This document shows, one piece after another, positions 1 through 6,641 of a stretch of DNA of 47,665 nucleotides. The DNA lies in the NCBI GenBank assembly GCA_026400535.1, contig JAPLOU010000032.1:1-47665 (forward strand), read 5' to 3'. The notes beneath the pieces were generated by a model. It was not told where the DNA came from and searched no databases. It was given only the letters and a program-made list of their open reading frames with translations. Position 1 is the first letter of the stretch. Each line of letters opens with the position of its first letter. The DNA is from Hyphomicrobiales bacterium. GTDB taxonomy: Bacteria > Pseudomonadota > Alphaproteobacteria > Rhizobiales > Beijerinckiaceae. Both the position numbers and the translations under genes were made by a program.

Positions 1-210
1 CTTGATCTTGCCCTGGCTCTCCGCCTCGACCTTCCTTGCCCAGGGCGCCAGAAGCTTCGCATGCGCATTCGACACGGGCGGAAGAAAATGGTGCAGGCGC
101 AGCGTCGTCACAGCCTGCGCCCGGGCGCCAGGAATGACGAACGGCATGGCGACGGGAGCGGCGGCGAGGGCAAGAGCGCGCCCGCCGAACTGGCGGCGGT
201 TGATGGTCAT
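1..210 (-). CDS. TRAP transporter substrate-binding protein, DctP family (N-terminal fragment)
   Basis: Only the first 70 codons are present; the gene runs off the left edge. The start ATG at 210 follows a GGAGG ribosome binding site 7 bases upstream. The N-terminus has an NRRQF twin-arginine-like motif, an Ala-rich hydrophobic segment and an ARAQA cleavage site, so it is probably exported. The mature part begins TTLRLHHFLPPVSNAHAKL, followed by a stretch ending VEAESQGKI, which is the typical opening of DctP/TAXI-type binding proteins of tripartite ATP-independent periplasmic transporters. These capture organic acids in the periplasm and hand them to DctQM membrane subunits, which would lie outside the window. 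The ligand cannot be told from this fragment. Confidence 0.8.
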   Translation of the reverse strand, partial: MTINRRQFGGRALALAAAPVAMPFVIPGARAQAVTTLRLHHFLPPVSNAHAKLLAPWARKVEAESQGKIK

Positions 211-460
211 GTGTGTCCTCCGATGTGCGCGGATCCGGCGCATGATGGTCTTAAGGTTGCCTCTTCTTGCATCCCGCCGCAATGATGCGGTGGTTGCAGG
301 TGCAATCCTCTGTTCCACATCGTCATCCCGAAATCCGGGCCGCCGTCAACGGATTTGTCGTGGCTTGGCCGACACTGGCGCGAAGCGAATCATGCCGGCC
401 TGGCAGATCCGCCAAAACGCTTGCCAAATCAGCGCGCCCCCGGCATACACACCGGCGCGC

Positions 461-552
461 GGAGACGTGGCCGAGCGGCTGAAGGCACTCGTTTGCTAAA
501 TGAGCATACCTGGAAACGGGTATCATGGGTTCGAATCCCATCGTCTCCGCCA
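461..552 (+). tRNA. tRNA-Ser (anticodon GCU)
   Basis: A complete class II tRNA. The acceptor arm pairs GGAGACG (461-467) with CGTCTCC (542-548), the discriminator is G549 and CCA is encoded at 550-552. The anticodon loop reads TTGCTAA between CTCGT and ATGAG arms, giving GCU for AGC/AGU serine codons. A long variable arm and the TTCGAATCC T-arm are both visible. It sits directly next to a block of IS remnants (from 723), and tRNA 3' ends are common integration sites, although no attachment-site duplicate was found in the window. Confidence 0.95.
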
Positions 553-722
553 CCTTAACGTTGTAATGCGTCTCCGGAAACGGTGACGACGCCGAACAAG
601 TCAAACAAATCCAAGAGTTTGACCGTTGGGGCTATGGACCGTGGGTCGTCGCTCTCCGGCTCATTTTTCTCTGTTTTGGCCATTTCTCTGTGAACCTGTG
701 GACGGCCGCCTCAATCAAGACC
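553..722. other. Unassigned spacer between tRNA-Ser and the IS cluster
   Basis: About 170 bases with no convincing reading frame, no tRNA-end duplication and no recognisable IS end. It separates tRNA-Ser from the terminal inverted repeat of the IS3-type derivative that begins at 723. It could be the remains of an integrated element that used the tRNA, but nothing in it shows this. Confidence 0.4.
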
Positions 723-1160
723 TGATCGGGGCCCACTGAGTGGCCCGGTCGGAATGTTCGTGCATTGACGGCACGACCTCGCGCGGGGCTCAGAAGTTTC
801 CCCTTGCCGCCTCCGCAAGGATCATCTGGTCGAGCATCAGATCGGAGACAACGCGCCGGAGCCGGGCATTCTCAGCCTCAAGATCATTCGCTGACGCGGC
901 CCTTCGGGTCATCCGCGTGACCTGATCGGATTTCAGCCCGCCAAACTCCTGCCACCAGCGGTCATCCGTGGCTCGGTCATGCCAATCGCGCGGACCGCAT
1001 CCGCGACGGATTTGCCCTGCGAGCCCAGGACATCGACCTGCCGCTTTCTTCGGACCGCGACGATCTCTTCGGGTTTGTGACGTTTTCTCGGCATGGATCA
1101 GATCCTCCTCGTTGCCATAAGACATACCTCAAGGTGGACCAATTCAATGGGGGTGGATCA
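723..1160 (-). mobile_element. Internally deleted IS3-family element with both terminal inverted repeats
   Basis: The two ends are imperfect inverted repeats. The left end reads TGATCGGGGCCCACTGAGTG from 723. The right end, read inward on the minus strand from 1160, is TGATCCACCCCCATTGAATT. Inside, on the minus strand, lies an IS3 orfA (about 1094 to 790). It is followed almost at once by the last bases of an orfB-type 3' end (about 775 to 730), recognisable because the same sequence ends the second copy at 1650-1698. Most of orfB is therefore missing, leaving a 438-bp non-autonomous derivative. No target-site duplication is visible (flanks AGACC and GCAAC). Confidence 0.75.
790..1094 (-). 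pseudogene. IS3-family transposase OrfA (frameshifted)
   Basis: Starting at the ATG at 1094 the minus strand encodes MPRKRHKPEEIVAV, then QGKSVADAVRAIGMTE, the helix-turn-helix part of an IS3-family OrfA. Around 960-1000 the frame is lost. The family pattern resumes in another frame as WWQEFGGLKSDQV and then DLEAENARLRR, the leucine-zipper region, ending in EAARGNF before the stop at 790-792. An intact OrfA would read through without a shift, so this copy is dead. It belongs to the deleted element at 723-1160. Confidence 0.85.
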
Positions 1161-1184
1161 GCAACAGTCACGCGGGTCGTTTTT

Positions 1185-1628
1185 TCAGCTTCCAGAGCCG
1201 CTTGACCCGATATAGCGGATCAAGTCGCTCTCATTTTGCTTTAAATTCTGGATTATATCCTTAACAACGTCTCCGATCGAGATCACACCTACAACCTTGC
1301 CCGAATTCAGCACTGGCAGATGGCGAAAACCGCGCGCAGACATCATAACCATGCAGTCTTCCAGTGAATCGTTCGGCTTAACCGTCACCGGGTTGCCCGT
1401 CATCACTTGGTTCACCGGAGTCAGCCTCGCATCGAGCCCGGGCAGCAGCACTTTGATGGCGCAGTCACCCTGGGTCACGATACCGACCAGCACGCCGTTA
1501 TCGATTACAAGAACAGACCGGACGCGGTTGTCACGCATTTGGCGCAAGGCTTCGGCGACCATGTCGCCGGAACCAACATGGATTATGGCGCCGCTCTTGG
1601 CGACCAGGGCGTTTTTTACTGTAGTCAT
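1185..1628 (-). CDS. CBS-domain pair protein
   Basis: A 147-residue protein made almost wholly of a tandem CBS (Bateman) module. The first CBS repeat spans about residues 5-58, with VAEALRQMRDNRVRSVLVI and VGIVTQGD. The second spans about 72-130, with MTGNPVTVKPNDSLEDCM, RGFRHLPVL and VGVISIGDVV. Stand-alone CBS pairs bind adenine nucleotides, NAD or S-adenosylmethionine and usually sense energy or stress; what this one controls is unknown. The start at 1628 has an AGAGGAA ribosome binding site. The gene is intact although it lies between the end of one IS3 derivative (1160) and the end of another IS3 fragment (1650). No fused catalytic or membrane domain is present. Confidence 0.9.
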   Translation of the reverse strand: MTTVKNALVAKSGAIIHVGSGDMVAEALRQMRDNRVRSVLVIDNGVLVGIVTQGDCAIKVLLPGLDARLTPVNQVMTGNPVTVKPNDSLEDCMVMMSARGFRHLPVLNSGKVVGVISIGDVVKDIIQNLKQNESDLIRYIGSSGSGS

Positions 1629-1649
1629 CGAGTTCCTCTTATGTGACCG

Positions 1650-2137
1650 TGATGGGCCCCCACTGCGTGTTTCGGTCGGAATGCTAGTGCATTGACGGCC
1701 TCGACGCCAGCGCGTGCGGTGGTCGGCTTGCAGACGGATGGGGTTGCGCTGCCGCCTGTGCGGCCATGGCAGGCACAAAGACCTCCGGGGCCGGTGGCTT
1801 GTATCCGAGCGATCCGTGCGGGCGCACGGTGTTGTCGTGTCGCCGCCAGCTCTCGATGACGATCTTCGCCTCGGTGAGCGCATAGAAGATCTCTCCATCG
1901 AGCAATTCATCCTTCAGGCGGGCGTTGAACGGCTCGATGAATCCGTCCTCCCATGGGCTGCCCGGCGCGATGGAGGCGGTCTTGGCCCCGACCGCCGTGA
2001 TCCACGTCTGAACGGCCTTCGCGACGAACTCCGGGCCAACGTCGGAACGGATATGGCCCCGCATGGCGCGCAGGATGAAGCGGTCAGACAGAATGTCGAG
2101 CACGTCGATCGATTTGAGCCGCCGGTCGACAATCTGT
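1650..2137 (-). mobile_element. Truncated IS3-family element (orfB end with terminal repeat)
   Basis: The end at 1650 (TGATGGGCCCCCACTGCGTG) matches the terminal repeat at 723, and both elements point the same way. The element is cut at about 2137, where sequence with IS21-type terminal repeats begins. OrfA and the first half of OrfB are gone. Confidence 0.75.
1684..2136 (-). pseudogene. IS3-family transposase OrfB, C-terminal half
   Basis: The reading frame begins without a start codon at about 2136 and encodes the second half of the rve (DDE) integrase core. DVLDILSDRFILRAMRGHI is followed by RSDVGPEFVAKAVQTWI (family RSDNGPEF, the second catalytic Asp region, here V for N) and then GSPWEDGFIEPFNARLKDE, which holds the catalytic Glu motif. 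The C-terminal HGSLGYKPPAPE motif is present. An Ala/Pro-rich tail ends at 1684. The N-terminal half with the first catalytic Asp is missing, so no active enzyme is made. Confidence 0.9.
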
Positions 2138-2140
2138 CAA

Positions 2141-2185
2141 GCGACACCTACTTTTACGAGCTAAGGCGACATCCAGTCTTACGAG
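2141..2185. repeat. Two direct 20-bp repeats typical of an IS21-type end
   Basis: GCGACACCTACTTTTACGAG at 2141-2160 and GCGACATCCAGTCTTACGAG at 2166-2185 match at 16 of 20 positions. IS21-family elements carry several such repeats inside each end as transposase binding sites, so these probably are IstA-binding repeats of the remnant. Confidence 0.65.
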
Positions 2186-2200
2186 ATGTCGCGCAACGGA

Positions 2201-2258
2201 GCGGCCCCGAGAGCGCGCGCTGACCGTCTAGAGCCAGAGCGCGCGCTCTCGGGGCCGC
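2201..2258. repeat. Perfect 21-bp inverted repeat (long hairpin)
   Basis: The arm at 2201-2221 is exactly complementary to the arm at 2238-2258, with a 16-base loop. Each arm is rich in alternating GC. It lies between the IS21-type terminal repeats and the istB stop at 2281. It may be the transcription terminator of the element, though no T-run follows, or a small inserted palindrome. Confidence 0.8.
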
Positions 2259-2280
2259 GGGCCGTCTGGTTGTGGGTGGT

Positions 2281-2846
2281 TCAACCCTTCAGGGCATCTT
2301 CGAGCTCGCGTAGCCAGTAGCTGCGGCCCTTGATGTTGAGGACATGGGCGCGGTGCCGCAATCGGTCGAGAATGGCGATGGCCAGCACCTCGTCACCGGC
2401 GAGCAGCTCGGTCCAGTCGCGGATGCTCTTGTTGGTGGTGATGATCATGGCGCCGCGCGCCGTAGCGATAGTTGACGATGCGGAAGAACAGACTGGCGTC
2501 CTCGCGGCTCATCGGGTCGTCGCCCATCTCATCGACCAGCAGCAGCGCTGTCGACATGTACTTGCGTTTCTTGAGCATGACAGGCGGCAAATGGGCATCT
2601 GCGCGCAGCGCGGTCAGCAGCTCGTCGAAGCGGAAGTACTGGACCGAGAAGCCAAGCTGGATCGCCCGGATGCCGAGGCCGCAGAGAAGATGCGACTTGC
2701 CCACCCCTGGCGGACCCTGCATCAGCACGACCTCGCCGTTGCGGATCCAGGCGCCGGCAGGCCGCTTCGACGCGCCGCTGGTCGCGGCGGGCAACCTCGG
2801 GCTCGCAGAACATGGTCAGGGCCTCGCGGATCGTGAGTTCGCGTCG
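2281..2846 (-). pseudogene. IS21-family helper ATPase IstB (frameshifted)
   Basis: Three pieces in different frames add up to an IstB-like AAA+ helper. The N-terminal piece (about 2846-2755) reads RELTIREALTMFCEPEVARR. The central piece (about 2750-2455) holds Walker A GPPGVGKSH, then LGFSVQYFRFDELL and Walker B ALLLVDEMG. The C-terminal piece (about 2460-2281) reads IITTNKSIRDWTELLAGDE and ends RELEDALKG at the stop codon 2281-2283. The frame changes at about 2755, where linker sequence is lost, and again at about 2455. IstB assists the IstA transposase; istA itself is absent, so this is debris. Confidence 0.85.
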
Positions 2847-3155
2847 GCCTGCCGCGGTTCTCCTCGTACAGTGGCCCGAAGGCGTCTTCAAACCGCTTCC
2901 AGTCAATCAGCTGGACACCCGCATTAGCCTCCGGCCCTCAATGAAAGTGCTTGAGCCACCATGAACGTCTAAGAATCAAAACGAGAACGGGGCAGAATCA
3001 AATTCGCCGGTCCTGAAGCTCGGTGAGGAGTCCCGGAGGTTTTTGCGGGTGTCCAGCTTGGCCAGCCGGACCAGTTCATGCCGTGCATCGATCATCGCGT
3101 CGAGACGCATGCGGAAAAGATCGTGATCGGAGAGTGCCGGGGTCATCGGGGGCAT
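2847..3155 (-). pseudogene. IS5-type transposase N-terminal fragment split by a small insertion
   Basis: From the ATG at 3155 the minus strand encodes SDHDLFRMRLDAMIDARHEL and then VRLAKL. After a 146-base interruption it resumes with LIDWKRFEDAFGPLY and EENRGRP. Joined, this is the usual N-terminus of IS5-group transposases (arrangement HPLVRLA-x-IDW-x-xFE-x-xFG). The rest of the transposase is missing beyond about 2847, where IS21-type sequence begins. The interruption is the MITE-like element at 2913-3054. Confidence 0.65.
2909..3058. mobile_element. 142-bp MITE-like element with target duplication
   Basis: The sequence AGCTGGACACCCGCA at 2909-2923 is exactly the reverse complement of 3044-3058. 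Beyond this the arms stay similar (CCTCCGG and CTC in register), giving imperfect terminal repeats of about 27 bases. The element itself would be 2913-3054, starting GGACACCCGCA at both ends, with AGCT duplicated on each side. Removing the element and one AGCT restores a continuous IS5-type transposase reading (LAKL joined to IDWK), which supports a real insertion. It has no gene inside. The parent family is not recognised. Confidence 0.75.
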
Positions 3156-3343
3156 GGCGAGCCTCGTGTCGCGGCAATGACAACCGACGGACAGATGGCC
3201 GCGAGGCGGAAGCCCCATCGTGCACGCCCACGCAAAATCGCAAGGTTTTGCCGCACAGCCGCCGGAAACCCGGAAAAAAACGAATACGCTCAGAACCGCA
3301 ATCACATATGAATATCAGTGGCTTGAGAGTTTCTCACAGGCGA

Positions 3344-4441
3344 CTATCTAGATGAAAACCAACGATCATAGATACGTTGGTAAGTCCCGTCCTCCCGCAT
3401 GCGGAGCAATGCGACATTTACCTCGGATCGAAGTGAACTGGCGCGAGGGAAAACGATCCCATAATCTTCCTTGCGGAATGGTGCGCCGATGATCTGGACG
3501 CGTCCTCTGCCTTCATTGGCAGCATAATACAGCAGCACCGGAGCATCGAACACGACCGCATCGACCGTGCGGTTATGAAGCGCCTCGTATGCTTCGCTGA
3601 TTTGGCGAACCTCAACCGTCTGCGCCTGCAGTTCCCGCAAGGCATTTGCGGCTGTACTGCCTGCCGTCGTCGCGACACGCTTGCCAGCCAGGTCCTCAGG
3701 GCCACTGATGCTGCCAGCGATCTGCTGGACGGTGAGGGTGGCAGTCAATTGCGCTGTGTATAGCGCAACAAAAACAACGCCAGTAAACATCCATAACAAG
3801 GCAATGATTCTGGCTAAAATTTGTTTAGGATTTGTTTCACCTTGGGTGACGAGCGTCCCTGCAGCCCAGTAGAGTGCATAGAATATCCCGGGAATATATT
3901 TCGTGGTCGGCATTATCCCTCCCGGGTGCCGACGCTCCAGAAACCAAACCAGATGCGCCGGTATCAAGATCAAGAGCGCGGCGATCCCAAGCCACGCGAG
4001 CGATGCCCAGGATATGAGCAGGCGCAGTATGTCTGCCAGAGGATTGCGGCCGGCCGCGCTGTGTCCCCGTGTCATGATCTGAAGGCCGGCATTGAGCATC
4101 GGCTGTGAGAAATCGAACTCAGCTTCGCGGGCGGCTGTGATGGAGACCGCAGCTATCCCGATGTCCACCCGGCGAGCCCCAATCTCTTCGAGGAGAGCCT
4201 GAACGTCCGGAGCGACCCGATAGGCAACCCTCAGCTTTAGACGATTTGCAATCTCGTCCATCAGGTCGATCGAGAAGCCGGTCAGCGCCTTGTCGCGTTC
4301 GATCACCATAGGCGGCAGGACGCGCGTGACGACATTGACCTCGCGCACCTGTGCCGGTGATTCTTGCGCTGCAACGGCGCATACGCCAATGAACAATGCA
4401 AGTAAAGCGACAGCAAATTGCCTATAGACCTGCTTGGACAT
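3344..4441 (-). CDS. Glutamate-receptor-like ligand-gated ion channel (periplasmic binding domain split by a pore)
   Basis: A 365-residue protein with a signal peptide (about 1-25, cut after AVAA) and an amino-acid-binding SBP_bac_3 fold in two lobes. Lobe S1 covers about 33-125 with VSITAAREAEFDFSQP, where Arg105 is the expected carboxylate ligand. Lobe S2 covers about 245-363 with Asp299 in VVFDAPVLLYY. Between them lie M1 (about 145-167), a pore loop (about 190-205) and M3 (about 207-238). The pore reads GTLVTQGETNP instead of the potassium filter TVGYG, and M3 ends YTAQLTATLTV, like the SYTANLAAFLT gating motif of eukaryotic receptors. The start at 4441 is preceded by GAGGGG; an in-frame upstream ATG would bury the signal peptide. 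It stands alone between IS debris. The ion and ligand are not known. Confidence 0.85.
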   Translation of the reverse strand: MSKQVYRQFAVALLALFIGVCAVAAQESPAQVREVNVVTRVLPPMVIERDKALTGFSIDLMDEIANRLKLRVAYRVAPDVQALLEEIGARRVDIGIAAVSITAAREAEFDFSQPMLNAGLQIMTRGHSAAGRNPLADILRLLISWASLAWLGIAALLILIPAHLVWFLERRHPGGIMPTTKYIPGIFYALYWAAGTLVTQGETNPKQILARIIALLWMFTGVVFVALYTAQLTATLTVQQIAGSISGPEDLAGKRVATTAGSTAANALRELQAQTVEVRQISEAYEALHNRTVDAVVFDAPVLLYYAANEGRGRVQIIGAPFRKEDYGIVFPRASSLRSEVNVALLRMREDGTYQRIYDRWFSSR

Positions 4442-4548
4442 GGTGCCCCTCAGCCTTACTATTTTCGGGAACGCTGAGCAATTGACAAGTGAATGGCTTC
4501 GTTTGGACAATTTTTGGCCAGGGCCAATCAGTGATTGCGTCCCTCTTG

Positions 4549-4662
4549 TCACGCCGATGCACGGTGTTGCTGTAGCGCCTTGGCAAAGACCTGATCAGGT
4601 GTGAGCCGAGCCAGTCCCTGATAGGCGCGCCTCTGGTTCTAGAAGGCCAGATCGTACTCGAT
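4549..4662 (-). pseudogene. DDE (rve-type) transposase C-terminal tail, with internal stop
   Basis: The minus strand reads IEYDLAF, an in-frame TAG, then NQRRAYQGLARLTPDQVF and a short tail to the stop at 4549-4551. This is the end of an IS3/IS481-type transposase (family pattern YN-x-xRPHQGLG-x-xTP). The TAG replaces the usual Tyr codon, and a run of C's at 4664-4671 marks the broken left side. Only the last ~37 codons remain. Confidence 0.6.
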
Positions 4663-4685
4663 GCCCCCCCCGGGTGTTAGGGTCA

Positions 4686-5618
4686 TCAGAAGCTGACTTT
4701 GTCGGCGCCCTTCAATTGCAGAATCGCCCGGGCATCGTCTGGCGTGGCGATTTCAAGGCCCATCGCCTCGACAATCTGGCGCGCCGACCTCACCTGATCG
4801 GCGTTCGATTTCGCCAGTTGGCCCGGGCCGAGCCAGAGCGAATCTTCGAGCCCGACGCGCAGGTTGCCGCCCATTGAAACCGCCTGTGCGGCAATGGCGA
4901 GTTGATGGCGTCCCGCGCCAAGCACCGACCACTGGTAGTCGGAGCCGAACAGCCGGTCCGCCGTACGCTTCATGTGCGCAACGTCCTCGGGATGTGGTCC
5001 GATCCCGCCTAGGATGCCGAAGACCGACTGGATGAAGAAAGGCGGCTTGACGAGCTCGCGCTCGGCGAAATGCGCCAGCGTGTAGAGATGGCCTATGTCG
5101 TAGCACTCGATCTCGAAGCGCGTGTTGTTCTCGGCGCAGGTGGTCAGGATATTCTCGATGTCCTTGAACGTGTTCTTGAAGATCCGGTCGTGCGAGCCCT
5201 CGAGATAAGGCCTCTCCCAGTCATGCCTGAACTCCTTGAAGCGTTTCAGCATCGGGTAAAGCCCGAAGTTCATCGACCCCATGTTGAGCGAGGCGACCTC
5301 GGGCTTGAACACGGCGCAGGGGCGCAGCCGCTCTTCCACCGTCATGGTCGGCGCGCCTCCTGTGGTGATGTTGATGACTGCCGAGCAGCCTTGCTTGATG
5401 ACCCTGAGCAAGGGCTCGAAGGCCTCCGGCGACTGGTCGGGCCGCCCCGTGACGGGATCGCGGGCGTGGACATGGACCAGTGCAGCGCCGGCCTCCGCAG
5501 CGCTGATGGCCGCGTCGGCGATCTCGCTGGCGGTGATCGGCAGATAGGGCGACATCGAGGGCGTGTGGATCGCGCCCGTGACGGCGCAGGTGATCATCAC
5601 CTTGCGGTTTCTGGACAT
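4686..5618 (-). CDS. Beta-keto acid cleavage enzyme (BKACE / Kce family, DUF849)
   Basis: A 310-residue TIM-barrel enzyme of the BKACE family, whose founding member is 3-keto-5-aminohexanoate cleavage enzyme. Family members use a zinc-bound acetyl-CoA acceptor to cleave a beta-keto acid into acetoacetate and a new acyl-CoA. Visible features are the N-terminal VMITCAVTGAIHTPS segment, the zinc motif HVHARDP (His49, His51), ITTGG near residue 84 and GLEDS near 255. It is the last gene of a leftward operon, 20 bases after the dehydrogenase gene that would make a beta-keto acid from a beta-hydroxy acid. The substrate is not given by sequence; carnitine-type or other beta-hydroxy acids are possible. 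Confidence 0.9.
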   Translation of the reverse strand: MSRNRKVMITCAVTGAIHTPSMSPYLPITASEIADAAISAAEAGAALVHVHARDPVTGRPDQSPEAFEPLLRVIKQGCSAVINITTGGAPTMTVEERLRPCAVFKPEVASLNMGSMNFGLYPMLKRFKEFRHDWERPYLEGSHDRIFKNTFKDIENILTTCAENNTRFEIECYDIGHLYTLAHFAERELVKPPFFIQSVFGILGGIGPHPEDVAHMKRTADRLFGSDYQWSVLGAGRHQLAIAAQAVSMGGNLRVGLEDSLWLGPGQLAKSNADQVRSARQIVEAMGLEIATPDDARAILQLKGADKVSF

Positions 5619-5638
5619 GGCTCGTCGGTCTCCTGCGG

Positions 5639-6577
5639 TTAGGTCGGCTTGCGGGCTGCCGCGCGTTTGTGGGCTTTTAGCGCGGCCAGCCTGCGGTCGC
5701 GCCAGTTGCTCAGCCGCTTGATGCGCTCGGGGGTCTGCGGCTCAGGCCATTCGGCCATGATCGCGTCGGTCGTGGCCTGCGTGAAGGCGGGCTTGCCCTC
5801 CGACTGCTTCACCATGGCGTCCAGCGAGGCGGCATAGCGGCCCGCGTAGTCGGGGATGCCTCCTGGCGCATTCAGTTCGATCGTCTCAAACGGCCCCATG
5901 AAAGACCAGCGCAGCCCGAGCCCGTCGCGGATCGTCTTGTCGAGATCCTTGGGGGAGCAGACGCCATCCCCGACAATCCGGAAGGCCTCGGCCAGCAGCA
6001 CCGCCTGGAGCCGGTTCAGCACAAAGCCGGGGCTTTCCTTCTTCAGAAGGATCGGAACCTGCCCGGCTCTCTCGTAAAGGCGCGTGGCCTTCTTCACGAC
6101 GGCGGGGTCAGTCCAGGGCGCGGGCGCGATTTCGACGATCGGCACGAGATGCGGCGGATTGACCGGATGCGCGACGAGGCAGCGCCTGCCGCCCTTCAGG
6201 CCCTCGCTGAAGAGCGAAGCCACGATGAAGGATGTAGAGGAAGCAAGGATGCAGCCTGCAGGCGCAAGGGCGTCCATCTGCGCGAACAGGGTCTTCTTCG
6301 CCTCGATCGTCTCGGGTCCGCTCTCCTGCGCCAGCGCGGCACCCTTCAGCGCATCGGCGAGATCGGTGGCGACCCGGATACGCTTCAGCGAGCCGGCCGG
6401 ATCGTCCACGAGGCCATGACCGGCGAGTTCCTTGAGGTTGCGCCCGATATGGGTGCGTGCGGCCCTGGCGACGCCTGGCGCGGGATCGTGCATGGCGACG
6501 TCGAAGCCGTGGCTCGCGAAGATCGTGGCCCAAGCGCGGCCGATCAGGCCCGAACCGATGATGGCGATCGTGGTCAT
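5639..6577 (-). CDS. 3-hydroxyacyl-CoA dehydrogenase-family oxidoreductase (lambda-crystallin / L-gulonate dehydrogenase-like)
   Basis: A 312-residue NAD-dependent dehydrogenase. The Rossmann motif GSGLIG is at 8-13 and Asp31 ends beta-2, which favours NAD over NADP. The catalytic region AHPVNPPHLVPIVEI holds His137 and Glu149. The C-terminal domain (about 185-290) has GFVLNRLQ and GLGLRWSFMGPFETIELN, which resembles lambda-crystallin/L-gulonate 3-dehydrogenase more than fatty-acid beta-oxidation enzymes. It lies between the Liv transporter genes and the BKACE gene, in the same direction. The inferred job is oxidation of an imported beta-hydroxy acid to the beta-keto acid that BKACE cleaves. 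L-carnitine dehydrogenase activity is another possibility. A basic tail follows residue 295. Confidence 0.85.
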   Translation of the reverse strand: MTTIAIIGSGLIGRAWATIFASHGFDVAMHDPAPGVARAARTHIGRNLKELAGHGLVDDPAGSLKRIRVATDLADALKGAALAQESGPETIEAKKTLFAQMDALAPAGCILASSTSFIVASLFSEGLKGGRRCLVAHPVNPPHLVPIVEIAPAPWTDPAVVKKATRLYERAGQVPILLKKESPGFVLNRLQAVLLAEAFRIVGDGVCSPKDLDKTIRDGLGLRWSFMGPFETIELNAPGGIPDYAGRYAASLDAMVKQSEGKPAFTQATTDAIMAEWPEPQTPERIKRLSNWRDRRLAALKAHKRAAARKPT

Positions 6578-6641
6578 GCGAAGGCACTCCGCGCGGGATC
6601 ATGGCCCGCTGATCTGTTGGCGTTGACCGCAATAACTCCGT

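Larger units (their letters stand above)
2138..2846 (-). mobile_element. IS21-family remnant (one end plus istB)
   Basis: Multiple terminal repeats (2141-2160 and 2166-2185), a long hairpin (2201-2258) and a frameshifted istB gene (2281 to about 2846) together mark one end of an IS21-type element. The istA transposase gene is absent. The element abuts the IS3 fragment at about 2137 and IS5-type sequence at about 2847, so it is truncated on the istA side. Confidence 0.7.

Noticed and set aside
1629..1910. N-terminal extension of the CBS protein in the same frame
   Set aside because: This part is an out-of-frame reading of the IS3 orfB region; the start at 1628 has its own ribosome binding site.
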